Origin: Streptomyces musisoli
GTDB lineage: Bacteria; Actinomycetota; Actinomycetes; Streptomycetales; Streptomycetaceae
Direction: 5' to 3'
DNA: 64,000 bases
Assembly: GCF_016741855.1 (NCBI RefSeq)
Contig: NZ_JAERRH010000003.1
Coordinates: 744,001-808,000, forward strand
Below the pieces are notes generated by a model, which did not search any database, was not told the DNA's origin, and saw only the letters and a list, made by a program, of their open reading frames with translations. Both the position numbers and the translations under genes were made by a program. Shown here in pieces: positions 35,858-44,850 of the stretch. Position 1 is the first letter of the stretch, and every line of letters begins with the position of its first letter.

Positions 35858-36811
35858 ATGACGCCGTCATCCCCCACCCTTCTGGTCCTCGACGCCGATC
35901 CGCCGCCCCGGCTCGGCCGCCTCACCGGCCGCGCCCGGATCGTCCACACGGACGCGGCGCGGCTGGCCGAGCGGCTGCCCGGCGCGGACGTGCTGCTGGT
36001 GTGGGATTTCACGTCGCACGCGGTGCGGGAGGCGTGGCCCGGCGACGGGCCCCGGCCGCGCTGGGTGCACACGGCGAGCGCGGGCGTGGACCATCTGATG
36101 TGCCCGGAGCTGGCCGCGTCGGACACGGTGGTCACCAACGCGCGCGGGATCTTCGACCAGCCGATCGCCGAGTACGTCGCGGCCCTCGTGCTGGCGGCCG
36201 CCAAGGACCTGCCGCGCACCCTGGAGTACCAGCGGGAGCGGACCTGGCGGCACCGGGAGACCCGGCGGGTGGCGGGCACGCGCGCGTGCGTCGTCGGCTC
36301 GGGCCCGATCGGCCGGGCGATCGCCCGCACTCTGAAGGCGCTGGGCGTGACGACGGCGCTGGTCGGGCGGGTGCCGCGGACCGGCGTGCACGGGCCGGCC
36401 GACCTGGACCGGCTGATCTCCCGGGCGGACTGGGTGATCGCGGCGGCTCCGCTGACCGGGCAGACGTACCGCATGTTCGACGCCCACCGGTTCGGCGTGA
36501 TGCAGCCCTCGGCGTTCTTCGTGAACGTCGGCCGGGGTGATCTGGTCGACGAGGAGGCCCTCGCCCGGGCGCTGACCCGGCGCTGGATCGCGGGTGCCGC
36601 CCTGGACGTGTTCGCCGCCGAACCCCTGCCCGCGGACAGCCCGTTGTGGGAGCTGCCCGGGCTGGTCGCGTCCCCGCACATGAGCGGTGACACGGTCGGC
36701 TGGCGGGACGAACTGGGCGCACAATTCGTGGAGTTGTACGAGCGGTGGGCGGCGGGCAGGTCACTGCGGAACGTGGTCGACAAGACGCGTGGTTACGTGC
36801 CGGGTCACTGA
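35858..36811 (+). CDS. D-isomer-specific 2-hydroxyacid dehydrogenase
   Basis: A 317-residue NAD(P)-dependent oxidoreductase. The Rossmann loop VVGSGPIGRAIARTLKALG replaces the usual GxGxxG with GSGPIG. The catalytic Arg lies in FFVNVGRGDLVDEEAL, the Glu in AALDVFAAEPLP and the His in VASPHMSGD. Length is normal. The ATG follows GGGAG by 10 bases. It opens the rightward cluster of dehydrogenase, amidase and ABC genes, implying oxidation or reduction of a hydroxy acid from the imported compound. Confidence 0.85.
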   Translation: MTPSSPTLLVLDADPPPRLGRLTGRARIVHTDAARLAERLPGADVLLVWDFTSHAVREAWPGDGPRPRWVHTASAGVDHLMCPELAASDTVVTNARGIFDQPIAEYVAALVLAAAKDLPRTLEYQRERTWRHRETRRVAGTRACVVGSGPIGRAIARTLKALGVTTALVGRVPRTGVHGPADLDRLISRADWVIAAAPLTGQTYRMFDAHRFGVMQPSAFFVNVGRGDLVDEEALARALTRRWIAGAALDVFAAEPLPADSPLWELPGLVASPHMSGDTVGWRDELGAQFVELYERWAAGRSLRNVVDKTRGYVPGH

Positions 36812-36827
36812 AGCCCTGGGAGGGTGC

Positions 36828-38234
36828 ATGCAGCTCACCGACCTGACCGCCGGACGGCTCCTCGACGGTTACCGCAAGGGCGAGTTCAGCCCGGTGGAGG
36901 TGACCGGGCAGGCGCTGGAGCGGGCGCGGCGGATCCAGCCGGAGGTGAACGCGTTCGTGCGGCTCACCGAGGAGGACGCGCTCGCCCGGGCCCGGGAGTC
37001 GGAGGCGCGCTGGCGGCGCGGTGAGCCCGCCGGACTGGTCGACGGGGTGCCGGTGACGGTCAAGGACATCCTGCTGCTGCGCGGCCACCCCACCCTGCGC
37101 GGGTCGAGGACCGTCTCCGAGCGGGGCGGCTGGGAGGAGGACGCGCCCCCGGTGGCCCGGCTGCGCGAGCACGGGGCGGTGTTCCTCGGCAAGACGACGA
37201 CGCCCGAGTACGGCTGGAAGGGCGTCACCGACTCCCCGCTGACCGGGATCACCCGCAACCCGCACGACCGCACGCGGACCGCGGGCGGCTCCAGCGGCGG
37301 CAGCGGGGCGGCGGTCGCGCTGGGCGCGGGCCCGCTGTCGCTGGGCACGGACGGCGGCGGCAGCATCCGCATCCCGGCCGCGTTCTGCGGGATCTTCGGG
37401 CTGAAGCCGACGTACGGCAGGGTGCCGCTGTATCCGGCGAGCGCGTTCGGCACGCTGTCGCACACGGGGCCGATGACCCGGGACGCGGCCGACGCGGCCC
37501 TGCTCCTCGACGTGATCGGCGCGCCCGACCCGCGGGACTGGTCGGCGCTGCCGGCCGCGCCCGGCTCCTTCACGGAGGCGCTGCGGTCGGGCGTGCACGG
37601 GCTGCGGGTGGCCTACTCGCCGTCGCTGGGCGGGCAGGTGGCGGTCCGGCCGGCGGTCGCCGCGGCGGTACGGCGGGCGGTGGCCGCCCTCGCCGATCTC
37701 GGGGCGTACGTGGTGGAGGCCGACCCCGATTTCACCGATCCCGTGGACGCCTTCCACACCCTGTGGTTCAGCGGGGCGGCCCGGCTGACCGAGAGCTTCT
37801 CGCCGCACCGCCGGCAGTTGCTGGACCCGGGGCTGCGGGAGATCTGCGCGCAGGGCGCCCGGACGAGCGCGCTGGAGTATCTGGCGGCGGTGGACGTCCG
37901 GATGAACCTCGGGCGGCGGATGGGGCGTTTTCACGAGCGGTACGACCTGCTGGTGACGCCGACGCTGCCGGTGACGGCGTTCGAGGCGGGGGTGGAGGTG
38001 CCGGCGGGGTCGGTGTTCCGGCGCTGGACGGGGTGGACGCCGTTCACGTATCCGTTCAATCTGACGCAGCAGCCCGCGGCCACGGTGCCGGTGGGAACCG
38101 ACGGGGACGGGCTGCCGGTGGGCATGCAGATCGTCGCGGCCCGGCACCGGGACGATCTGGTGCTGCGGGCCGCGCACGCCCTGTACGAGGCCGAGGCGGC
38201 TTCGGCACCGCCGGCCCCGCCCGTCGCGGCTTAG
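36828..38234 (+). CDS. Amidase signature-family enzyme
   Basis: A 468-residue hydrolase with the Ser-cisSer-Lys triad: Lys79 in VTVKD, Ser155 in GGSSGGSGAA and Ser179 in GGGSIR. It starts 16 bases after the dehydrogenase stop with GGGAGGG, so the two genes are co-transcribed. It should hydrolyse an amide bond in the compound handled by this cluster. In ectoine catabolism a hydrolase opens the ring, so this amidase may take that role, but the sequence alone does not identify the substrate. Confidence 0.9.
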   Translation: MQLTDLTAGRLLDGYRKGEFSPVEVTGQALERARRIQPEVNAFVRLTEEDALARARESEARWRRGEPAGLVDGVPVTVKDILLLRGHPTLRGSRTVSERGGWEEDAPPVARLREHGAVFLGKTTTPEYGWKGVTDSPLTGITRNPHDRTRTAGGSSGGSGAAVALGAGPLSLGTDGGGSIRIPAAFCGIFGLKPTYGRVPLYPASAFGTLSHTGPMTRDAADAALLLDVIGAPDPRDWSALPAAPGSFTEALRSGVHGLRVAYSPSLGGQVAVRPAVAAAVRRAVAALADLGAYVVEADPDFTDPVDAFHTLWFSGAARLTESFSPHRRQLLDPGLREICAQGARTSALEYLAAVDVRMNLGRRMGRFHERYDLLVTPTLPVTAFEAGVEVPAGSVFRRWTGWTPFTYPFNLTQQPAATVPVGTDGDGLPVGMQIVAARHRDDLVLRAAHALYEAEAASAPPAPPVAA

Positions 38235-38395
38235 CGCCGTCGCGGCGGGAAGAAGAGCCGACGTCCCGTCAGCCCCCGCCCGCCGGGGCGGCTCTCGCGC
38301 CCGCCCCGGCCGCTTCCGGGGAAACCGGCGGCCCGTCAGCCCCCTTCCGCCGGGGCGGCTCTCGCGCTTGCCCCGGCCGCTCCCGTCGAAGCGGC

Positions 38396-38890
38396 CTACG
38401 CGCGCCGGAAGGCCAGCGTCTCCCCCGCCGCGCCACCGCGCCACAGGTCGTTGCAGGCCTCGGCCATCCGGTCGAGGCCCTCGACGACCTCGCTCCACAC
38501 GATCCCCGGCACCCAGCCGACGTCGCCGTTGAGGAGCAGGTTGTTGCGCTCGTAGAACAGGGCGAGGTCGACCACCGTGGCGCCGGGGCGGACCTCGCGG
38601 TCGTAGCCGTAGGCCCGCGTGCCCAGTTCGGTTCCGGTGAAGGAGAAGTAACAGAGGTCGCCGGGAATCGGAGTGACCGTCGGGTTCTCCAGTGGGGGTT
38701 CCGTGGAGGCGAACGGCGGGAAGAGGGCGTAGATCTCGTTGCGCGCGTACTTCGCGTGGTAGACGTCCCCCGTGAGCGGCAGTGCCTCCCACACTGCGGC
38801 GCAGGTCAGGGGCGCGCGGTCGTCCAGCAGTCGTGCCGTGCAGTGCACGTCCCGCAGTTCGAGCGAGACGGTGACGAATCGATCGGCCAT
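38396..38890 (-). CDS. DUF3830-type protein
   Basis: A 164-residue soluble protein. The segments YHAKYARNEIYALFPPF and PGDLCYFSFTGTELG are typical of the DUF3830 family, predicted to be a small cyclophilin-like beta-barrel. Family members are often found next to amino-acid or ectoine-type ABC transporter loci. It is divergent from the EhuB-like gene, 47 bases away, so the two share a promoter region. Function unknown. Confidence 0.72.
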   Translation of the reverse strand: MADRFVTVSLELRDVHCTARLLDDRAPLTCAAVWEALPLTGDVYHAKYARNEIYALFPPFASTEPPLENPTVTPIPGDLCYFSFTGTELGTRAYGYDREVRPGATVVDLALFYERNNLLLNGDVGWVPGIVWSEVVEGLDRMAEACNDLWRGGAAGETLAFRRA

Positions 38891-38937
38891 GGAAACCAGG
38901 GTGCATAGCCGGGATGCGCTTGGGTAGCCGCGCCGCC

Positions 38938-39855
38938 ATGGCTCCACCACTTGGGAACGACGCACACACAACACGGCCGGAACACAGACACACCCGGCGC
39001 TCGGTGCTCGCGGGCCTCGCCTCGCTCGGTGCGCTGGGCGCGGCGGGCTGTACGCGGGTGGCGTCGGCGTCCGGCAAGGACGGCGGCGATCTGCTGGAGA
39101 GGCTGCGCGCGCAGGGCGTCGTACGGCTCGGGATCGCCGGTGAGATTCCCTTCGGGTACATCGACAGGGACGGGAATCTGACCGGGGAGGCGCCCGAGCT
39201 GGCGAAGGCGGTCTTCAAGCGGCTCGGGGTGGACCGGGTGCAGCCGGTGCCGACCGAGTTCGGCTCGCTGATCCCGGGCCTGAACGCGCAGCAGTTCGAC
39301 GTGGTGGCCGCGGGGATGTACGTCACCCCGGACCGCTGCGAGCAGGTGATCTTCGCGGATCCCGACTACCGGATGCCCGACGCCTTCATCGTCCGCAAGG
39401 GCAACCCGCTGGGGCTGCGCACCTACGCGGACGCGCTGCGCAAGCACGCCAAGGTGGCCACCGGGACCGGGTACGCGCAGATCCAGCACGCCGTGGAGGC
39501 GGGGTATCAGCAGGGCGACCTCGTCATCGTCCCCGATCAGGTCGCCGGGCTGAACGCGGTGGAGTCGGGGCGGGTCGACCTGTTCGCCGCCACGGCCGTC
39601 ACCGCCCGGCTCGTCGCGCGGGACTCCGCCAAGGCCGAGTCGACCGAGCCGTTCGTGGCGCTCGTGGACGGCAAACCGAAGGTCGACGGCGGCGCGTTCG
39701 CGTTCCGGCCGACGGAGACCCGGCTCAGGGACGCCTTCAACGCCGAGCTGCACAAGCTGCGCCGGAGCGGGGAGCTGTACCGGATCGTCCGGCCCTTCGG
39801 TTTCACCAAGGCCGAGATGACGGACCTGACCGCGAAGGAGCTGTGCGGCGGATGA
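38938..39855 (+). CDS. ehuB: EhuB-like substrate-binding lipoprotein (Tat)
   Basis: A 305-residue family 3 solute-binding protein. A twin-Arg (RHTRRSVLAG) and lipobox (GAAGCTRV) show it is a Tat-exported lipoprotein. The ligand domain begins VVRLGIAGEIPFGYIDRDGNLTGEAPEL and contains the PDRCEQVIFADPDY segment typical of EhuB. It delivers ectoine or a related amino-acid-like solute to the EhuCD permeases. Start is ambiguous (ATG at 38938 or 38914). The stop overlaps the permease start by ATGA. Confidence 0.82.
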   Translation: MAPPLGNDAHTTRPEHRHTRRSVLAGLASLGALGAAGCTRVASASGKDGGDLLERLRAQGVVRLGIAGEIPFGYIDRDGNLTGEAPELAKAVFKRLGVDRVQPVPTEFGSLIPGLNAQQFDVVAAGMYVTPDRCEQVIFADPDYRMPDAFIVRKGNPLGLRTYADALRKHAKVATGTGYAQIQHAVEAGYQQGDLVIVPDQVAGLNAVESGRVDLFAATAVTARLVARDSAKAESTEPFVALVDGKPKVDGGAFAFRPTETRLRDAFNAELHKLRRSGELYRIVRPFGFTKAEMTDLTAKELCGG

Positions 39856-40571
39856 CCTCGGGGCTCTGGGAACTCGTACTCAAGGGCATATGGACCACCG
39901 TCCAGTTGCTCGTGTTCAGCGCGCTGCTGGCCACGGCGGTGTCGTTCGCCGCCGGTATCGCGCGCACCCACCGGCTGTGGATCGTGCGTTTCGTCGCCGG
40001 TTTCTACACCGAGGTGTTCCGCGGTACCTCCGCGCTGGTGATGATCTTCTGGGTGTTCTTCGTGCTGCCCGTCGCGTTCGGCTGGCAGCTGGTGCCGATG
40101 TGGGCGGGCACGCTGGCGCTCGGCCTGACGTACGGCGCGTACGGCGCGGAGATCGTGCGCGGCGGGCTGAACGCGGTCGAGCCGGCGCAGAAGGAGGGCG
40201 GGATCGCGCTCAGCTTCACGCCCTGGCAGCGAATGCGGCTGGTGGTGCTGCCGCAGGCGGTGCCGGAGATGATCCCCTCCTTCTGCAACCTGCTGATCGA
40301 ACTGCTCAAGGGCACCGCGCTGGTGTCGGTCATGGGCATGGGCGATCTGACCTTCAGCGCCAATCTGGTGCGGCTCGCGCTGCAGCAGAGCGCGGAGATC
40401 TACACGTACGTGCTGCTGATCTACTTCGCGATCGCCTTCGTGCTGACCCGGCTGATGCGCTCCCTGGAGAAGCGGCTGAAGGCCGGGGTCGGCAAGGACG
40501 CCGGGACGTTCTCGGCCTCGCGTGAGCTGAAGCGGGCGCAGACGACCGGAGTGGGGGGACGGGTCGCATGA
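39852..40571 (+). CDS. ehuC: EhuC-like amino-acid ABC permease
   Basis: A 239-residue HisM-family permease with about five transmembrane helices. The EAA loop is GGLNAVEPAQKEGGIALSFT. It is coupled to ehuB and ehuD by 4-base ATGA overlaps at both ends. With EhuD it forms the pore of a polar amino-acid/ectoine importer. Confidence 0.85.
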   Translation: MTSGLWELVLKGIWTTVQLLVFSALLATAVSFAAGIARTHRLWIVRFVAGFYTEVFRGTSALVMIFWVFFVLPVAFGWQLVPMWAGTLALGLTYGAYGAEIVRGGLNAVEPAQKEGGIALSFTPWQRMRLVVLPQAVPEMIPSFCNLLIELLKGTALVSVMGMGDLTFSANLVRLALQQSAEIYTYVLLIYFAIAFVLTRLMRSLEKRLKAGVGKDAGTFSASRELKRAQTTGVGGRVA

Positions 40572-41218
40572 AGTGGGACTGGAACGCCGTGAGCGACTTC
40601 ATGCCGGACTTCTGGAAGGGGTTGCTGGTCACCCTTCAGGCCGTGGCCCTGGGGTCGCTGCTGTCCTTCTCCCTGGGCCTGGTGTGGACGCTGCTGATGC
40701 GGGCGCCGACCCGGTGGGTGCGCTGGCCGGTCGGGGTGGTCACCGAGTTCGTGCGCAACACCCCGCTGCTGGTCCAGCTGTTCTTCCTGTTCTACGTGCT
40801 GCCGGAGTGGGGTCTGACCTTCTCGGCGCTGGCCACCGGCGTGTTCGCGATCGGCCTGCACTACTCGACGTACACGATGCAGGTCTACCGGGCCGGCATC
40901 GAGGCGGTGCCGGCCGGGCAGTGGGAGGCGGCGACGGCGCTGAACCTGCCCCGGGGGCGGACCTGGACCGCGGTGATCCTGCCGCAGGCGATCCGCCGGG
41001 TGGTGCCCGCGCTGGGCAACTACGTGATCTCCATGCTGAAGGACACACCGATGCTGATGGTGATCACCGTGCTGGAGATGCTCGGGCACGCCCGGCTCTT
41101 CTCACAGGAGCACTTCCAGTTCACCGAACCCCTGACCGTGATCGGGGTGGCCTTCGTCCTCATCTCCTACCTGGCCTCCCTTCTGCTGCGAGCCCTGGAG
41201 CGACGCCTTGTCCGCTGA
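40568..41218 (+). CDS. ehuD: EhuD-like amino-acid ABC permease
   Basis: A 216-residue HisM-family permease. The EAA loop reads AGIEAVPAGQWEAATALNLP, and the N-terminal half holds the signature EFVRNTPLLVQLFFLFYVLP. It overlaps ehuC by 4 bases and the ATPase gene by 11 bases. It pairs with EhuC in the importer. Confidence 0.87.
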   Translation: MKWDWNAVSDFMPDFWKGLLVTLQAVALGSLLSFSLGLVWTLLMRAPTRWVRWPVGVVTEFVRNTPLLVQLFFLFYVLPEWGLTFSALATGVFAIGLHYSTYTMQVYRAGIEAVPAGQWEAATALNLPRGRTWTAVILPQAIRRVVPALGNYVISMLKDTPMLMVITVLEMLGHARLFSQEHFQFTEPLTVIGVAFVLISYLASLLLRALERRLVR

Positions 41219-42005
41219 CACCCCCTTGATGAAAGAACCCGACGCGAGCACCGGCACGGCCCTGGCCGGCGGTGAGCTGATCCGCCTGGAGGGGGTCACC
41301 AAGCGCTTCGGGACCAACACCGTGCTCGACGACCTGAACTTCTCCGTCGAGCCCGGCAAGCACGTCACCCTGATCGGCCCCTCCGGCTCCGGCAAGACCA
41401 CGATCCTCCGGCTGCTGATGACCCTCGCCAAGCCGGACGAGGGCACGATCACCGTCGACGGGCAGCGGCTCTTCCCGGCGCCGGAGAAGCAGGTCCGGGA
41501 GGTCCGCAAGAAGATCGGGATGGTGTTCCAGCAGTTCAACCTGTTCCCGAACATGTCGGTGCTGCGCAACATCACCGAGGCCCCGGTCCGGGTGCTCGGC
41601 CTGCCGAAGGACGAGGCCGAGGCGCGGGCCCGGGAGCTGCTGGACCTGGTGGGCCTCGCCGACAAGTGCGACGCGAAGCCGACCCGGCTCTCCGGCGGGC
41701 AGCAGCAGCGGGTGGCGATCGCCCGGGCGCTGGCCATGCGGCCGCAGGTGCTGCTGCTGGACGAGGTGACCTCCGCGCTCGACCCGGAGCTGGTCGCGGG
41801 CGTGCTCGACCTGCTCAGGGACATCGCGCGCAGCACCGACATCACGATGCTGTGCGTGACCCACGAGATGGGTTTCGCCCGGGACATCTCCGACCAGGTA
41901 CTGATGTTCGACGCGGGCCGGGTCATCGAGTCCGGGTCGCCGGAGAAGATCTTCGGCGATCCGGAGCAGGAACGTACCCGGGAGTTCATCAGCGCCGTCC
42001 TGTGA
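41208..42005 (+). CDS. ehuA: EhuA-like ABC transporter ATPase
   Basis: A 265-residue ATPase. Walker A is GPSGSGKTT, the Q-loop VFQQFNLFPN, the signature LSGGQQQRVAIARAL, Walker B VLLLDEVTSALD and the switch His in CVTHEMGFA. It powers the EhuBCD importer. I use the TTG start, 7 bases after GGAG and overlapping ehuD; ATG at 41229 is an alternative. Confidence 0.88.
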   Translation: MSADTPLMKEPDASTGTALAGGELIRLEGVTKRFGTNTVLDDLNFSVEPGKHVTLIGPSGSGKTTILRLLMTLAKPDEGTITVDGQRLFPAPEKQVREVRKKIGMVFQQFNLFPNMSVLRNITEAPVRVLGLPKDEAEARARELLDLVGLADKCDAKPTRLSGGQQQRVAIARALAMRPQVLLLDEVTSALDPELVAGVLDLLRDIARSTDITMLCVTHEMGFARDISDQVLMFDAGRVIESGSPEKIFGDPEQERTREFISAVL

Positions 42006-42199
42006 GCGGGGGGTGCCGGGCGGAAGTGCCGAGGTCCGGTCACTGGGTCATGACCGTGGCATATGCCAGAGGATCTCCGTCGCAGTTGGGGGCACGGGCG
42101 CACGGGATCCGATCTCGCCAACCCCCTCTCCTGCGCGGCCGTTTGACGGCTATCGTGGGTACGATCCGCCGACCCGGATCGCGGCCGAGGGGGACCGAC

Positions 42200-42952
42200 A
42201 TGAGGATCGAGCCGACCGCCCCGTACCACTCCGCCCAGGACGCGCTGCGCGTGCTGGAGACCGTGGCCCGGCACTCCGCCGGCGTCACCGACACCGAGCT
42301 GGCCCGCCGCACCGGCCTCGGCCCCGAGCGGCTCACCGCCCTGCTGCGGATGCTGCGCCGCGAGGGCTACGTCGAGCAGATCACCGACGGGGCGTACGTC
42401 ACCGGCGACACCCTGCGCCGGCTCACCTCGGCGCACGACCGGGAGCGGGCCCTGCGCGACAAGCTCCAGCACACCCTGGACCGGCTGCGCGACTCGGTCG
42501 GCGCGGCCGTCTACATGAGCCGGTACGTCGACGGTGAGGTCCGGGTCACCCAGTACGCCGCCGGGCCGGGCACCCCGGCGGTCAACGAGTGGGTGGACTT
42601 CCGCTGCTCCGCCCACGCCACGGCCGTCGGCAAGAGCCTGCTGACCCAGCTGGACCACAACGCCCGCCGCGACCACCTCGCCCGGCACAAGATGGCCCGC
42701 CTCACCTCGCGCACCATCACCAGCGACAAGCTGCTGCTGTCGCGCCTGGAGTCGCAGCCGCCGACGGTGCCGGTGCTCGACCTCCAGGAGTACGCGATCG
42801 GCACGGTCTGCGCGGCCGTGCCGATCACCGCGGGCTCCTCGGTCGGCTGCCTCGCCCTGTCCCTCCCGGTGGAGCACGCGCACCGGCTGAAGCAGGCCGC
42901 GGACGCCCTGAACCGCAACGCGGCACCGGTCCTGCTGTCCCTGACGATCTAG
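42200..42952 (+). CDS. IclR-family regulator
   Basis: A 250-residue regulator with an N-terminal winged helix-turn-helix (DALRVLETVARHSAGVTDTELARRTGLGPERL) and a C-terminal GAF-like effector domain (HATAVGKSLL; AIGTVCAAVPI). It lies 194 bases after ehuA, same direction, with GAGGGGG before the ATG. It is the probable regulator of the surrounding ectoine-like uptake and catabolic genes. Confidence 0.87.
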   Translation: MRIEPTAPYHSAQDALRVLETVARHSAGVTDTELARRTGLGPERLTALLRMLRREGYVEQITDGAYVTGDTLRRLTSAHDRERALRDKLQHTLDRLRDSVGAAVYMSRYVDGEVRVTQYAAGPGTPAVNEWVDFRCSAHATAVGKSLLTQLDHNARRDHLARHKMARLTSRTITSDKLLLSRLESQPPTVPVLDLQEYAIGTVCAAVPITAGSSVGCLALSLPVEHAHRLKQAADALNRNAAPVLLSLTI

Positions 42953-43069
42953 GACCTCTCGTCCGGATCCCGCCGGGCCCGCGGGGTGGTCACGAGCACC
43001 CCGCGGGACCAGGTAGTATTTTCTTCGTCGCCGGCCGCGGGAACGAAAACCGCGGAGGGCGGGAGTCAC

Positions 43070-43143
43070 GCGCCGCTAGCTCAGTTGGTTAGAGCAGCTG
43101 ACTCTTAATCAGCGGGTCCGGGGTTCGAGTCCCTGGCGGCGCA
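43070..43143 (+). tRNA. tRNA-Lys (CTT), copy 2
   Basis: Identical in its 74 bases to the copies at 32994-33067 and 48848-48921. Acceptor GCGCCGC/GCGGCGC, anticodon CTT. Flanks differ from the other two copies, so it is not part of the inverted repeat. A direct repeat GAGGGGCCCTTCG follows at about 43149-43182 and can fold as a terminator. Confidence 0.97.
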
Positions 43144-44802
43144 CACGGATGAGGGGCCCTTCGCGGAAGCGAGGGGCCCTTCGACGTCTTCCGCGGTCAG
43201 CCTCCGGTACGACTCCTCACCCGGCGGCCGCCACCACACCGGGTCCGTGCACCCGAACCCTTCCCGCCGCAGCCGCGCCCGCTCGATCTTGTTGGTCGCC
43301 GTCACCGGCATCCGCTCCACCACCCGCACGAACCGGGGTGCCATCTTGGTCCCGAGGTCCGGCTGGTTCCGCAGGAACGCCGCGAACCCGGCCGGGTCGA
43401 AGCTCCCGGCGACGGTCGCCATGACCTGGTCGCCGGTGACCGGATCCGGCACCCCGTACACGGCGACGGCGTCCGCGCCCTCGTACCGGGCGACGATGTT
43501 CTCGATCACCGCGGCGGCCAGGTTCTCCCCGTCGACACGGATGCGGTCGTCCGTACGGCCCGCGAAGTAGAGGTAGCCCTGGGCGTCGCGGTAGAAGAGA
43601 TCGCCCGTCCAGTACGCCCCCGCCCGGCGCCGTTCCGCCTCGGCGGCCGGGTTGCGCCAGTAGCCCTCGAAGGGGTTCGGGGCACGGTTGACCAGCTCGC
43701 CTATCGCCTCGTCCCCGTTCAGCAGCCGCCCGGAGCCGTCGAAGCGGGCCGGCGGGCACTCCCGTCCGGTGGCCGGGTCCAGCACCACCAGGCCGGGCCC
43801 GGCCGGACCCACCGCGCCCGCCGGGGTCCCCGGTGTCCACTGGATCGCCGCCCCGCCCTCGGAGGAGCCGTACCCCTCCACCAGCCGCACTCCGAAGCGC
43901 CGCTCGAAGGCGGCCGCGTCGACCGCGCCCGCCTCCGTCCCGAAGCCGAGCCGCAGCGGATTGTCCCGGTCGTCGGGTTTCGGCTCGGTGGCCAGGACGT
44001 ACTGGACGGCCCGGCCGACATAGGTGAAGTAGGTCGCGCCGTAGCGGCGCACGTCGGGCAGGAAGCCGGAGGCGGAGAAGCGCCGGCGCAGCGCCACCCC
44101 GGCTCCGGCGGCCAGCGCGGGAGCCCAGTCCGCGATCACGGCGTTGCCGTGGAACAGCGGCATGCAGATGTAGTGCACGTCGTCCGCGCCCACCCCGAAC
44201 CGCCGGACCAGGGCCCGGCCGGCCGCCGTCAGCCGGCCCTGGGAGCAGAGCGCGGCCTTCGGGGCGCCGGTGGAGCCGGAGGTGAAGTAGAGCAGCAGCC
44301 GGTCGGCCGGGGCCGCCCGGGACTGATCGGGCACGGCACCGCGGTAGGGGGCGAGGAGGGCGGCGTACTCCGGGGTGTCCGTGACGAGCAGCCGCACTCC
44401 CCCGCGTCCGGCTCCGCCCGCGCGGGGCGCCCCCTGCGCCAGGCCGAGCCCGGCCAGCAGCGGCAGGTGGGCCCGCTCGGTGACCAGCAGCGGGCACTCG
44501 GTGTGGCGGATGTCCCGGGCCAGCTCGGAGCCGCGCCGGGTGGGGTTGACGCCGGCGACGGCCGCCCCGGCGAGGGCCGCGGCACCCAGCCAGAGCGGGA
44601 ACTCCTCGGTGTTGTCGAGCAGCACCCCGACGTGCGGTACGGCACCGGGTGGGAGCAGGTCGGCCAGCAGCGCGGCGCGGGCGGCGGCGCCCGCGGCCAC
44701 CTCGTGGTGGGTCAGCACCCGGTCCTCGCACCACAGTCCCGGCCGGTGGTCCCCCCACCGCGCCGCCACCAGCCCGGCGACCGTGCCCGTCGTGGCATCC
44801 AT
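43105..44802 (-). CDS. Acyl-CoA synthetase (AMP-binding, FadD/FATP type)
   Basis: A 565-residue ANL-superfamily ligase. The phosphate loop is YFTSGSTGAPKAAL, A5 GYGSSEGGAAI and A7 YWTGDLFYRDAQGYLYFAGRTDD (split). The catalytic Lys is in TNKIERARLRREG. It activates a fatty or carboxylic acid as acyl-AMP and then acyl-CoA; context gives no substrate. The last 13 residues (VCAARDSNPGPAD) are the antisense of tRNA-Lys copy 2, so the stop lies inside that tRNA on the opposite strand. Confidence 0.87.
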   Translation of the reverse strand: MDATTGTVAGLVAARWGDHRPGLWCEDRVLTHHEVAAGAAARAALLADLLPPGAVPHVGVLLDNTEEFPLWLGAAALAGAAVAGVNPTRRGSELARDIRHTECPLLVTERAHLPLLAGLGLAQGAPRAGGAGRGGVRLLVTDTPEYAALLAPYRGAVPDQSRAAPADRLLLYFTSGSTGAPKAALCSQGRLTAAGRALVRRFGVGADDVHYICMPLFHGNAVIADWAPALAAGAGVALRRRFSASGFLPDVRRYGATYFTYVGRAVQYVLATEPKPDDRDNPLRLGFGTEAGAVDAAAFERRFGVRLVEGYGSSEGGAAIQWTPGTPAGAVGPAGPGLVVLDPATGRECPPARFDGSGRLLNGDEAIGELVNRAPNPFEGYWRNPAAEAERRRAGAYWTGDLFYRDAQGYLYFAGRTDDRIRVDGENLAAAVIENIVARYEGADAVAVYGVPDPVTGDQVMATVAGSFDPAGFAAFLRNQPDLGTKMAPRFVRVVERMPVTATNKIERARLRREGFGCTDPVWWRPPGEESYRRLTAEDVEGPLASAKGPSSVCAARDSNPGPAD

Positions 44803-44850
44803 GGCGGGGCAGGCTAACTGACATGACGTCAGAAAGGGAGGGTCGCGGCG

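Noticed and set aside
43149-43182. Direct repeat GAGGGGCCCTTCG after tRNA-Lys copy 2 as a mobile-element end
   Set aside because: The two copies fold together into a hairpin and fit a tRNA terminator; there is no associated element.
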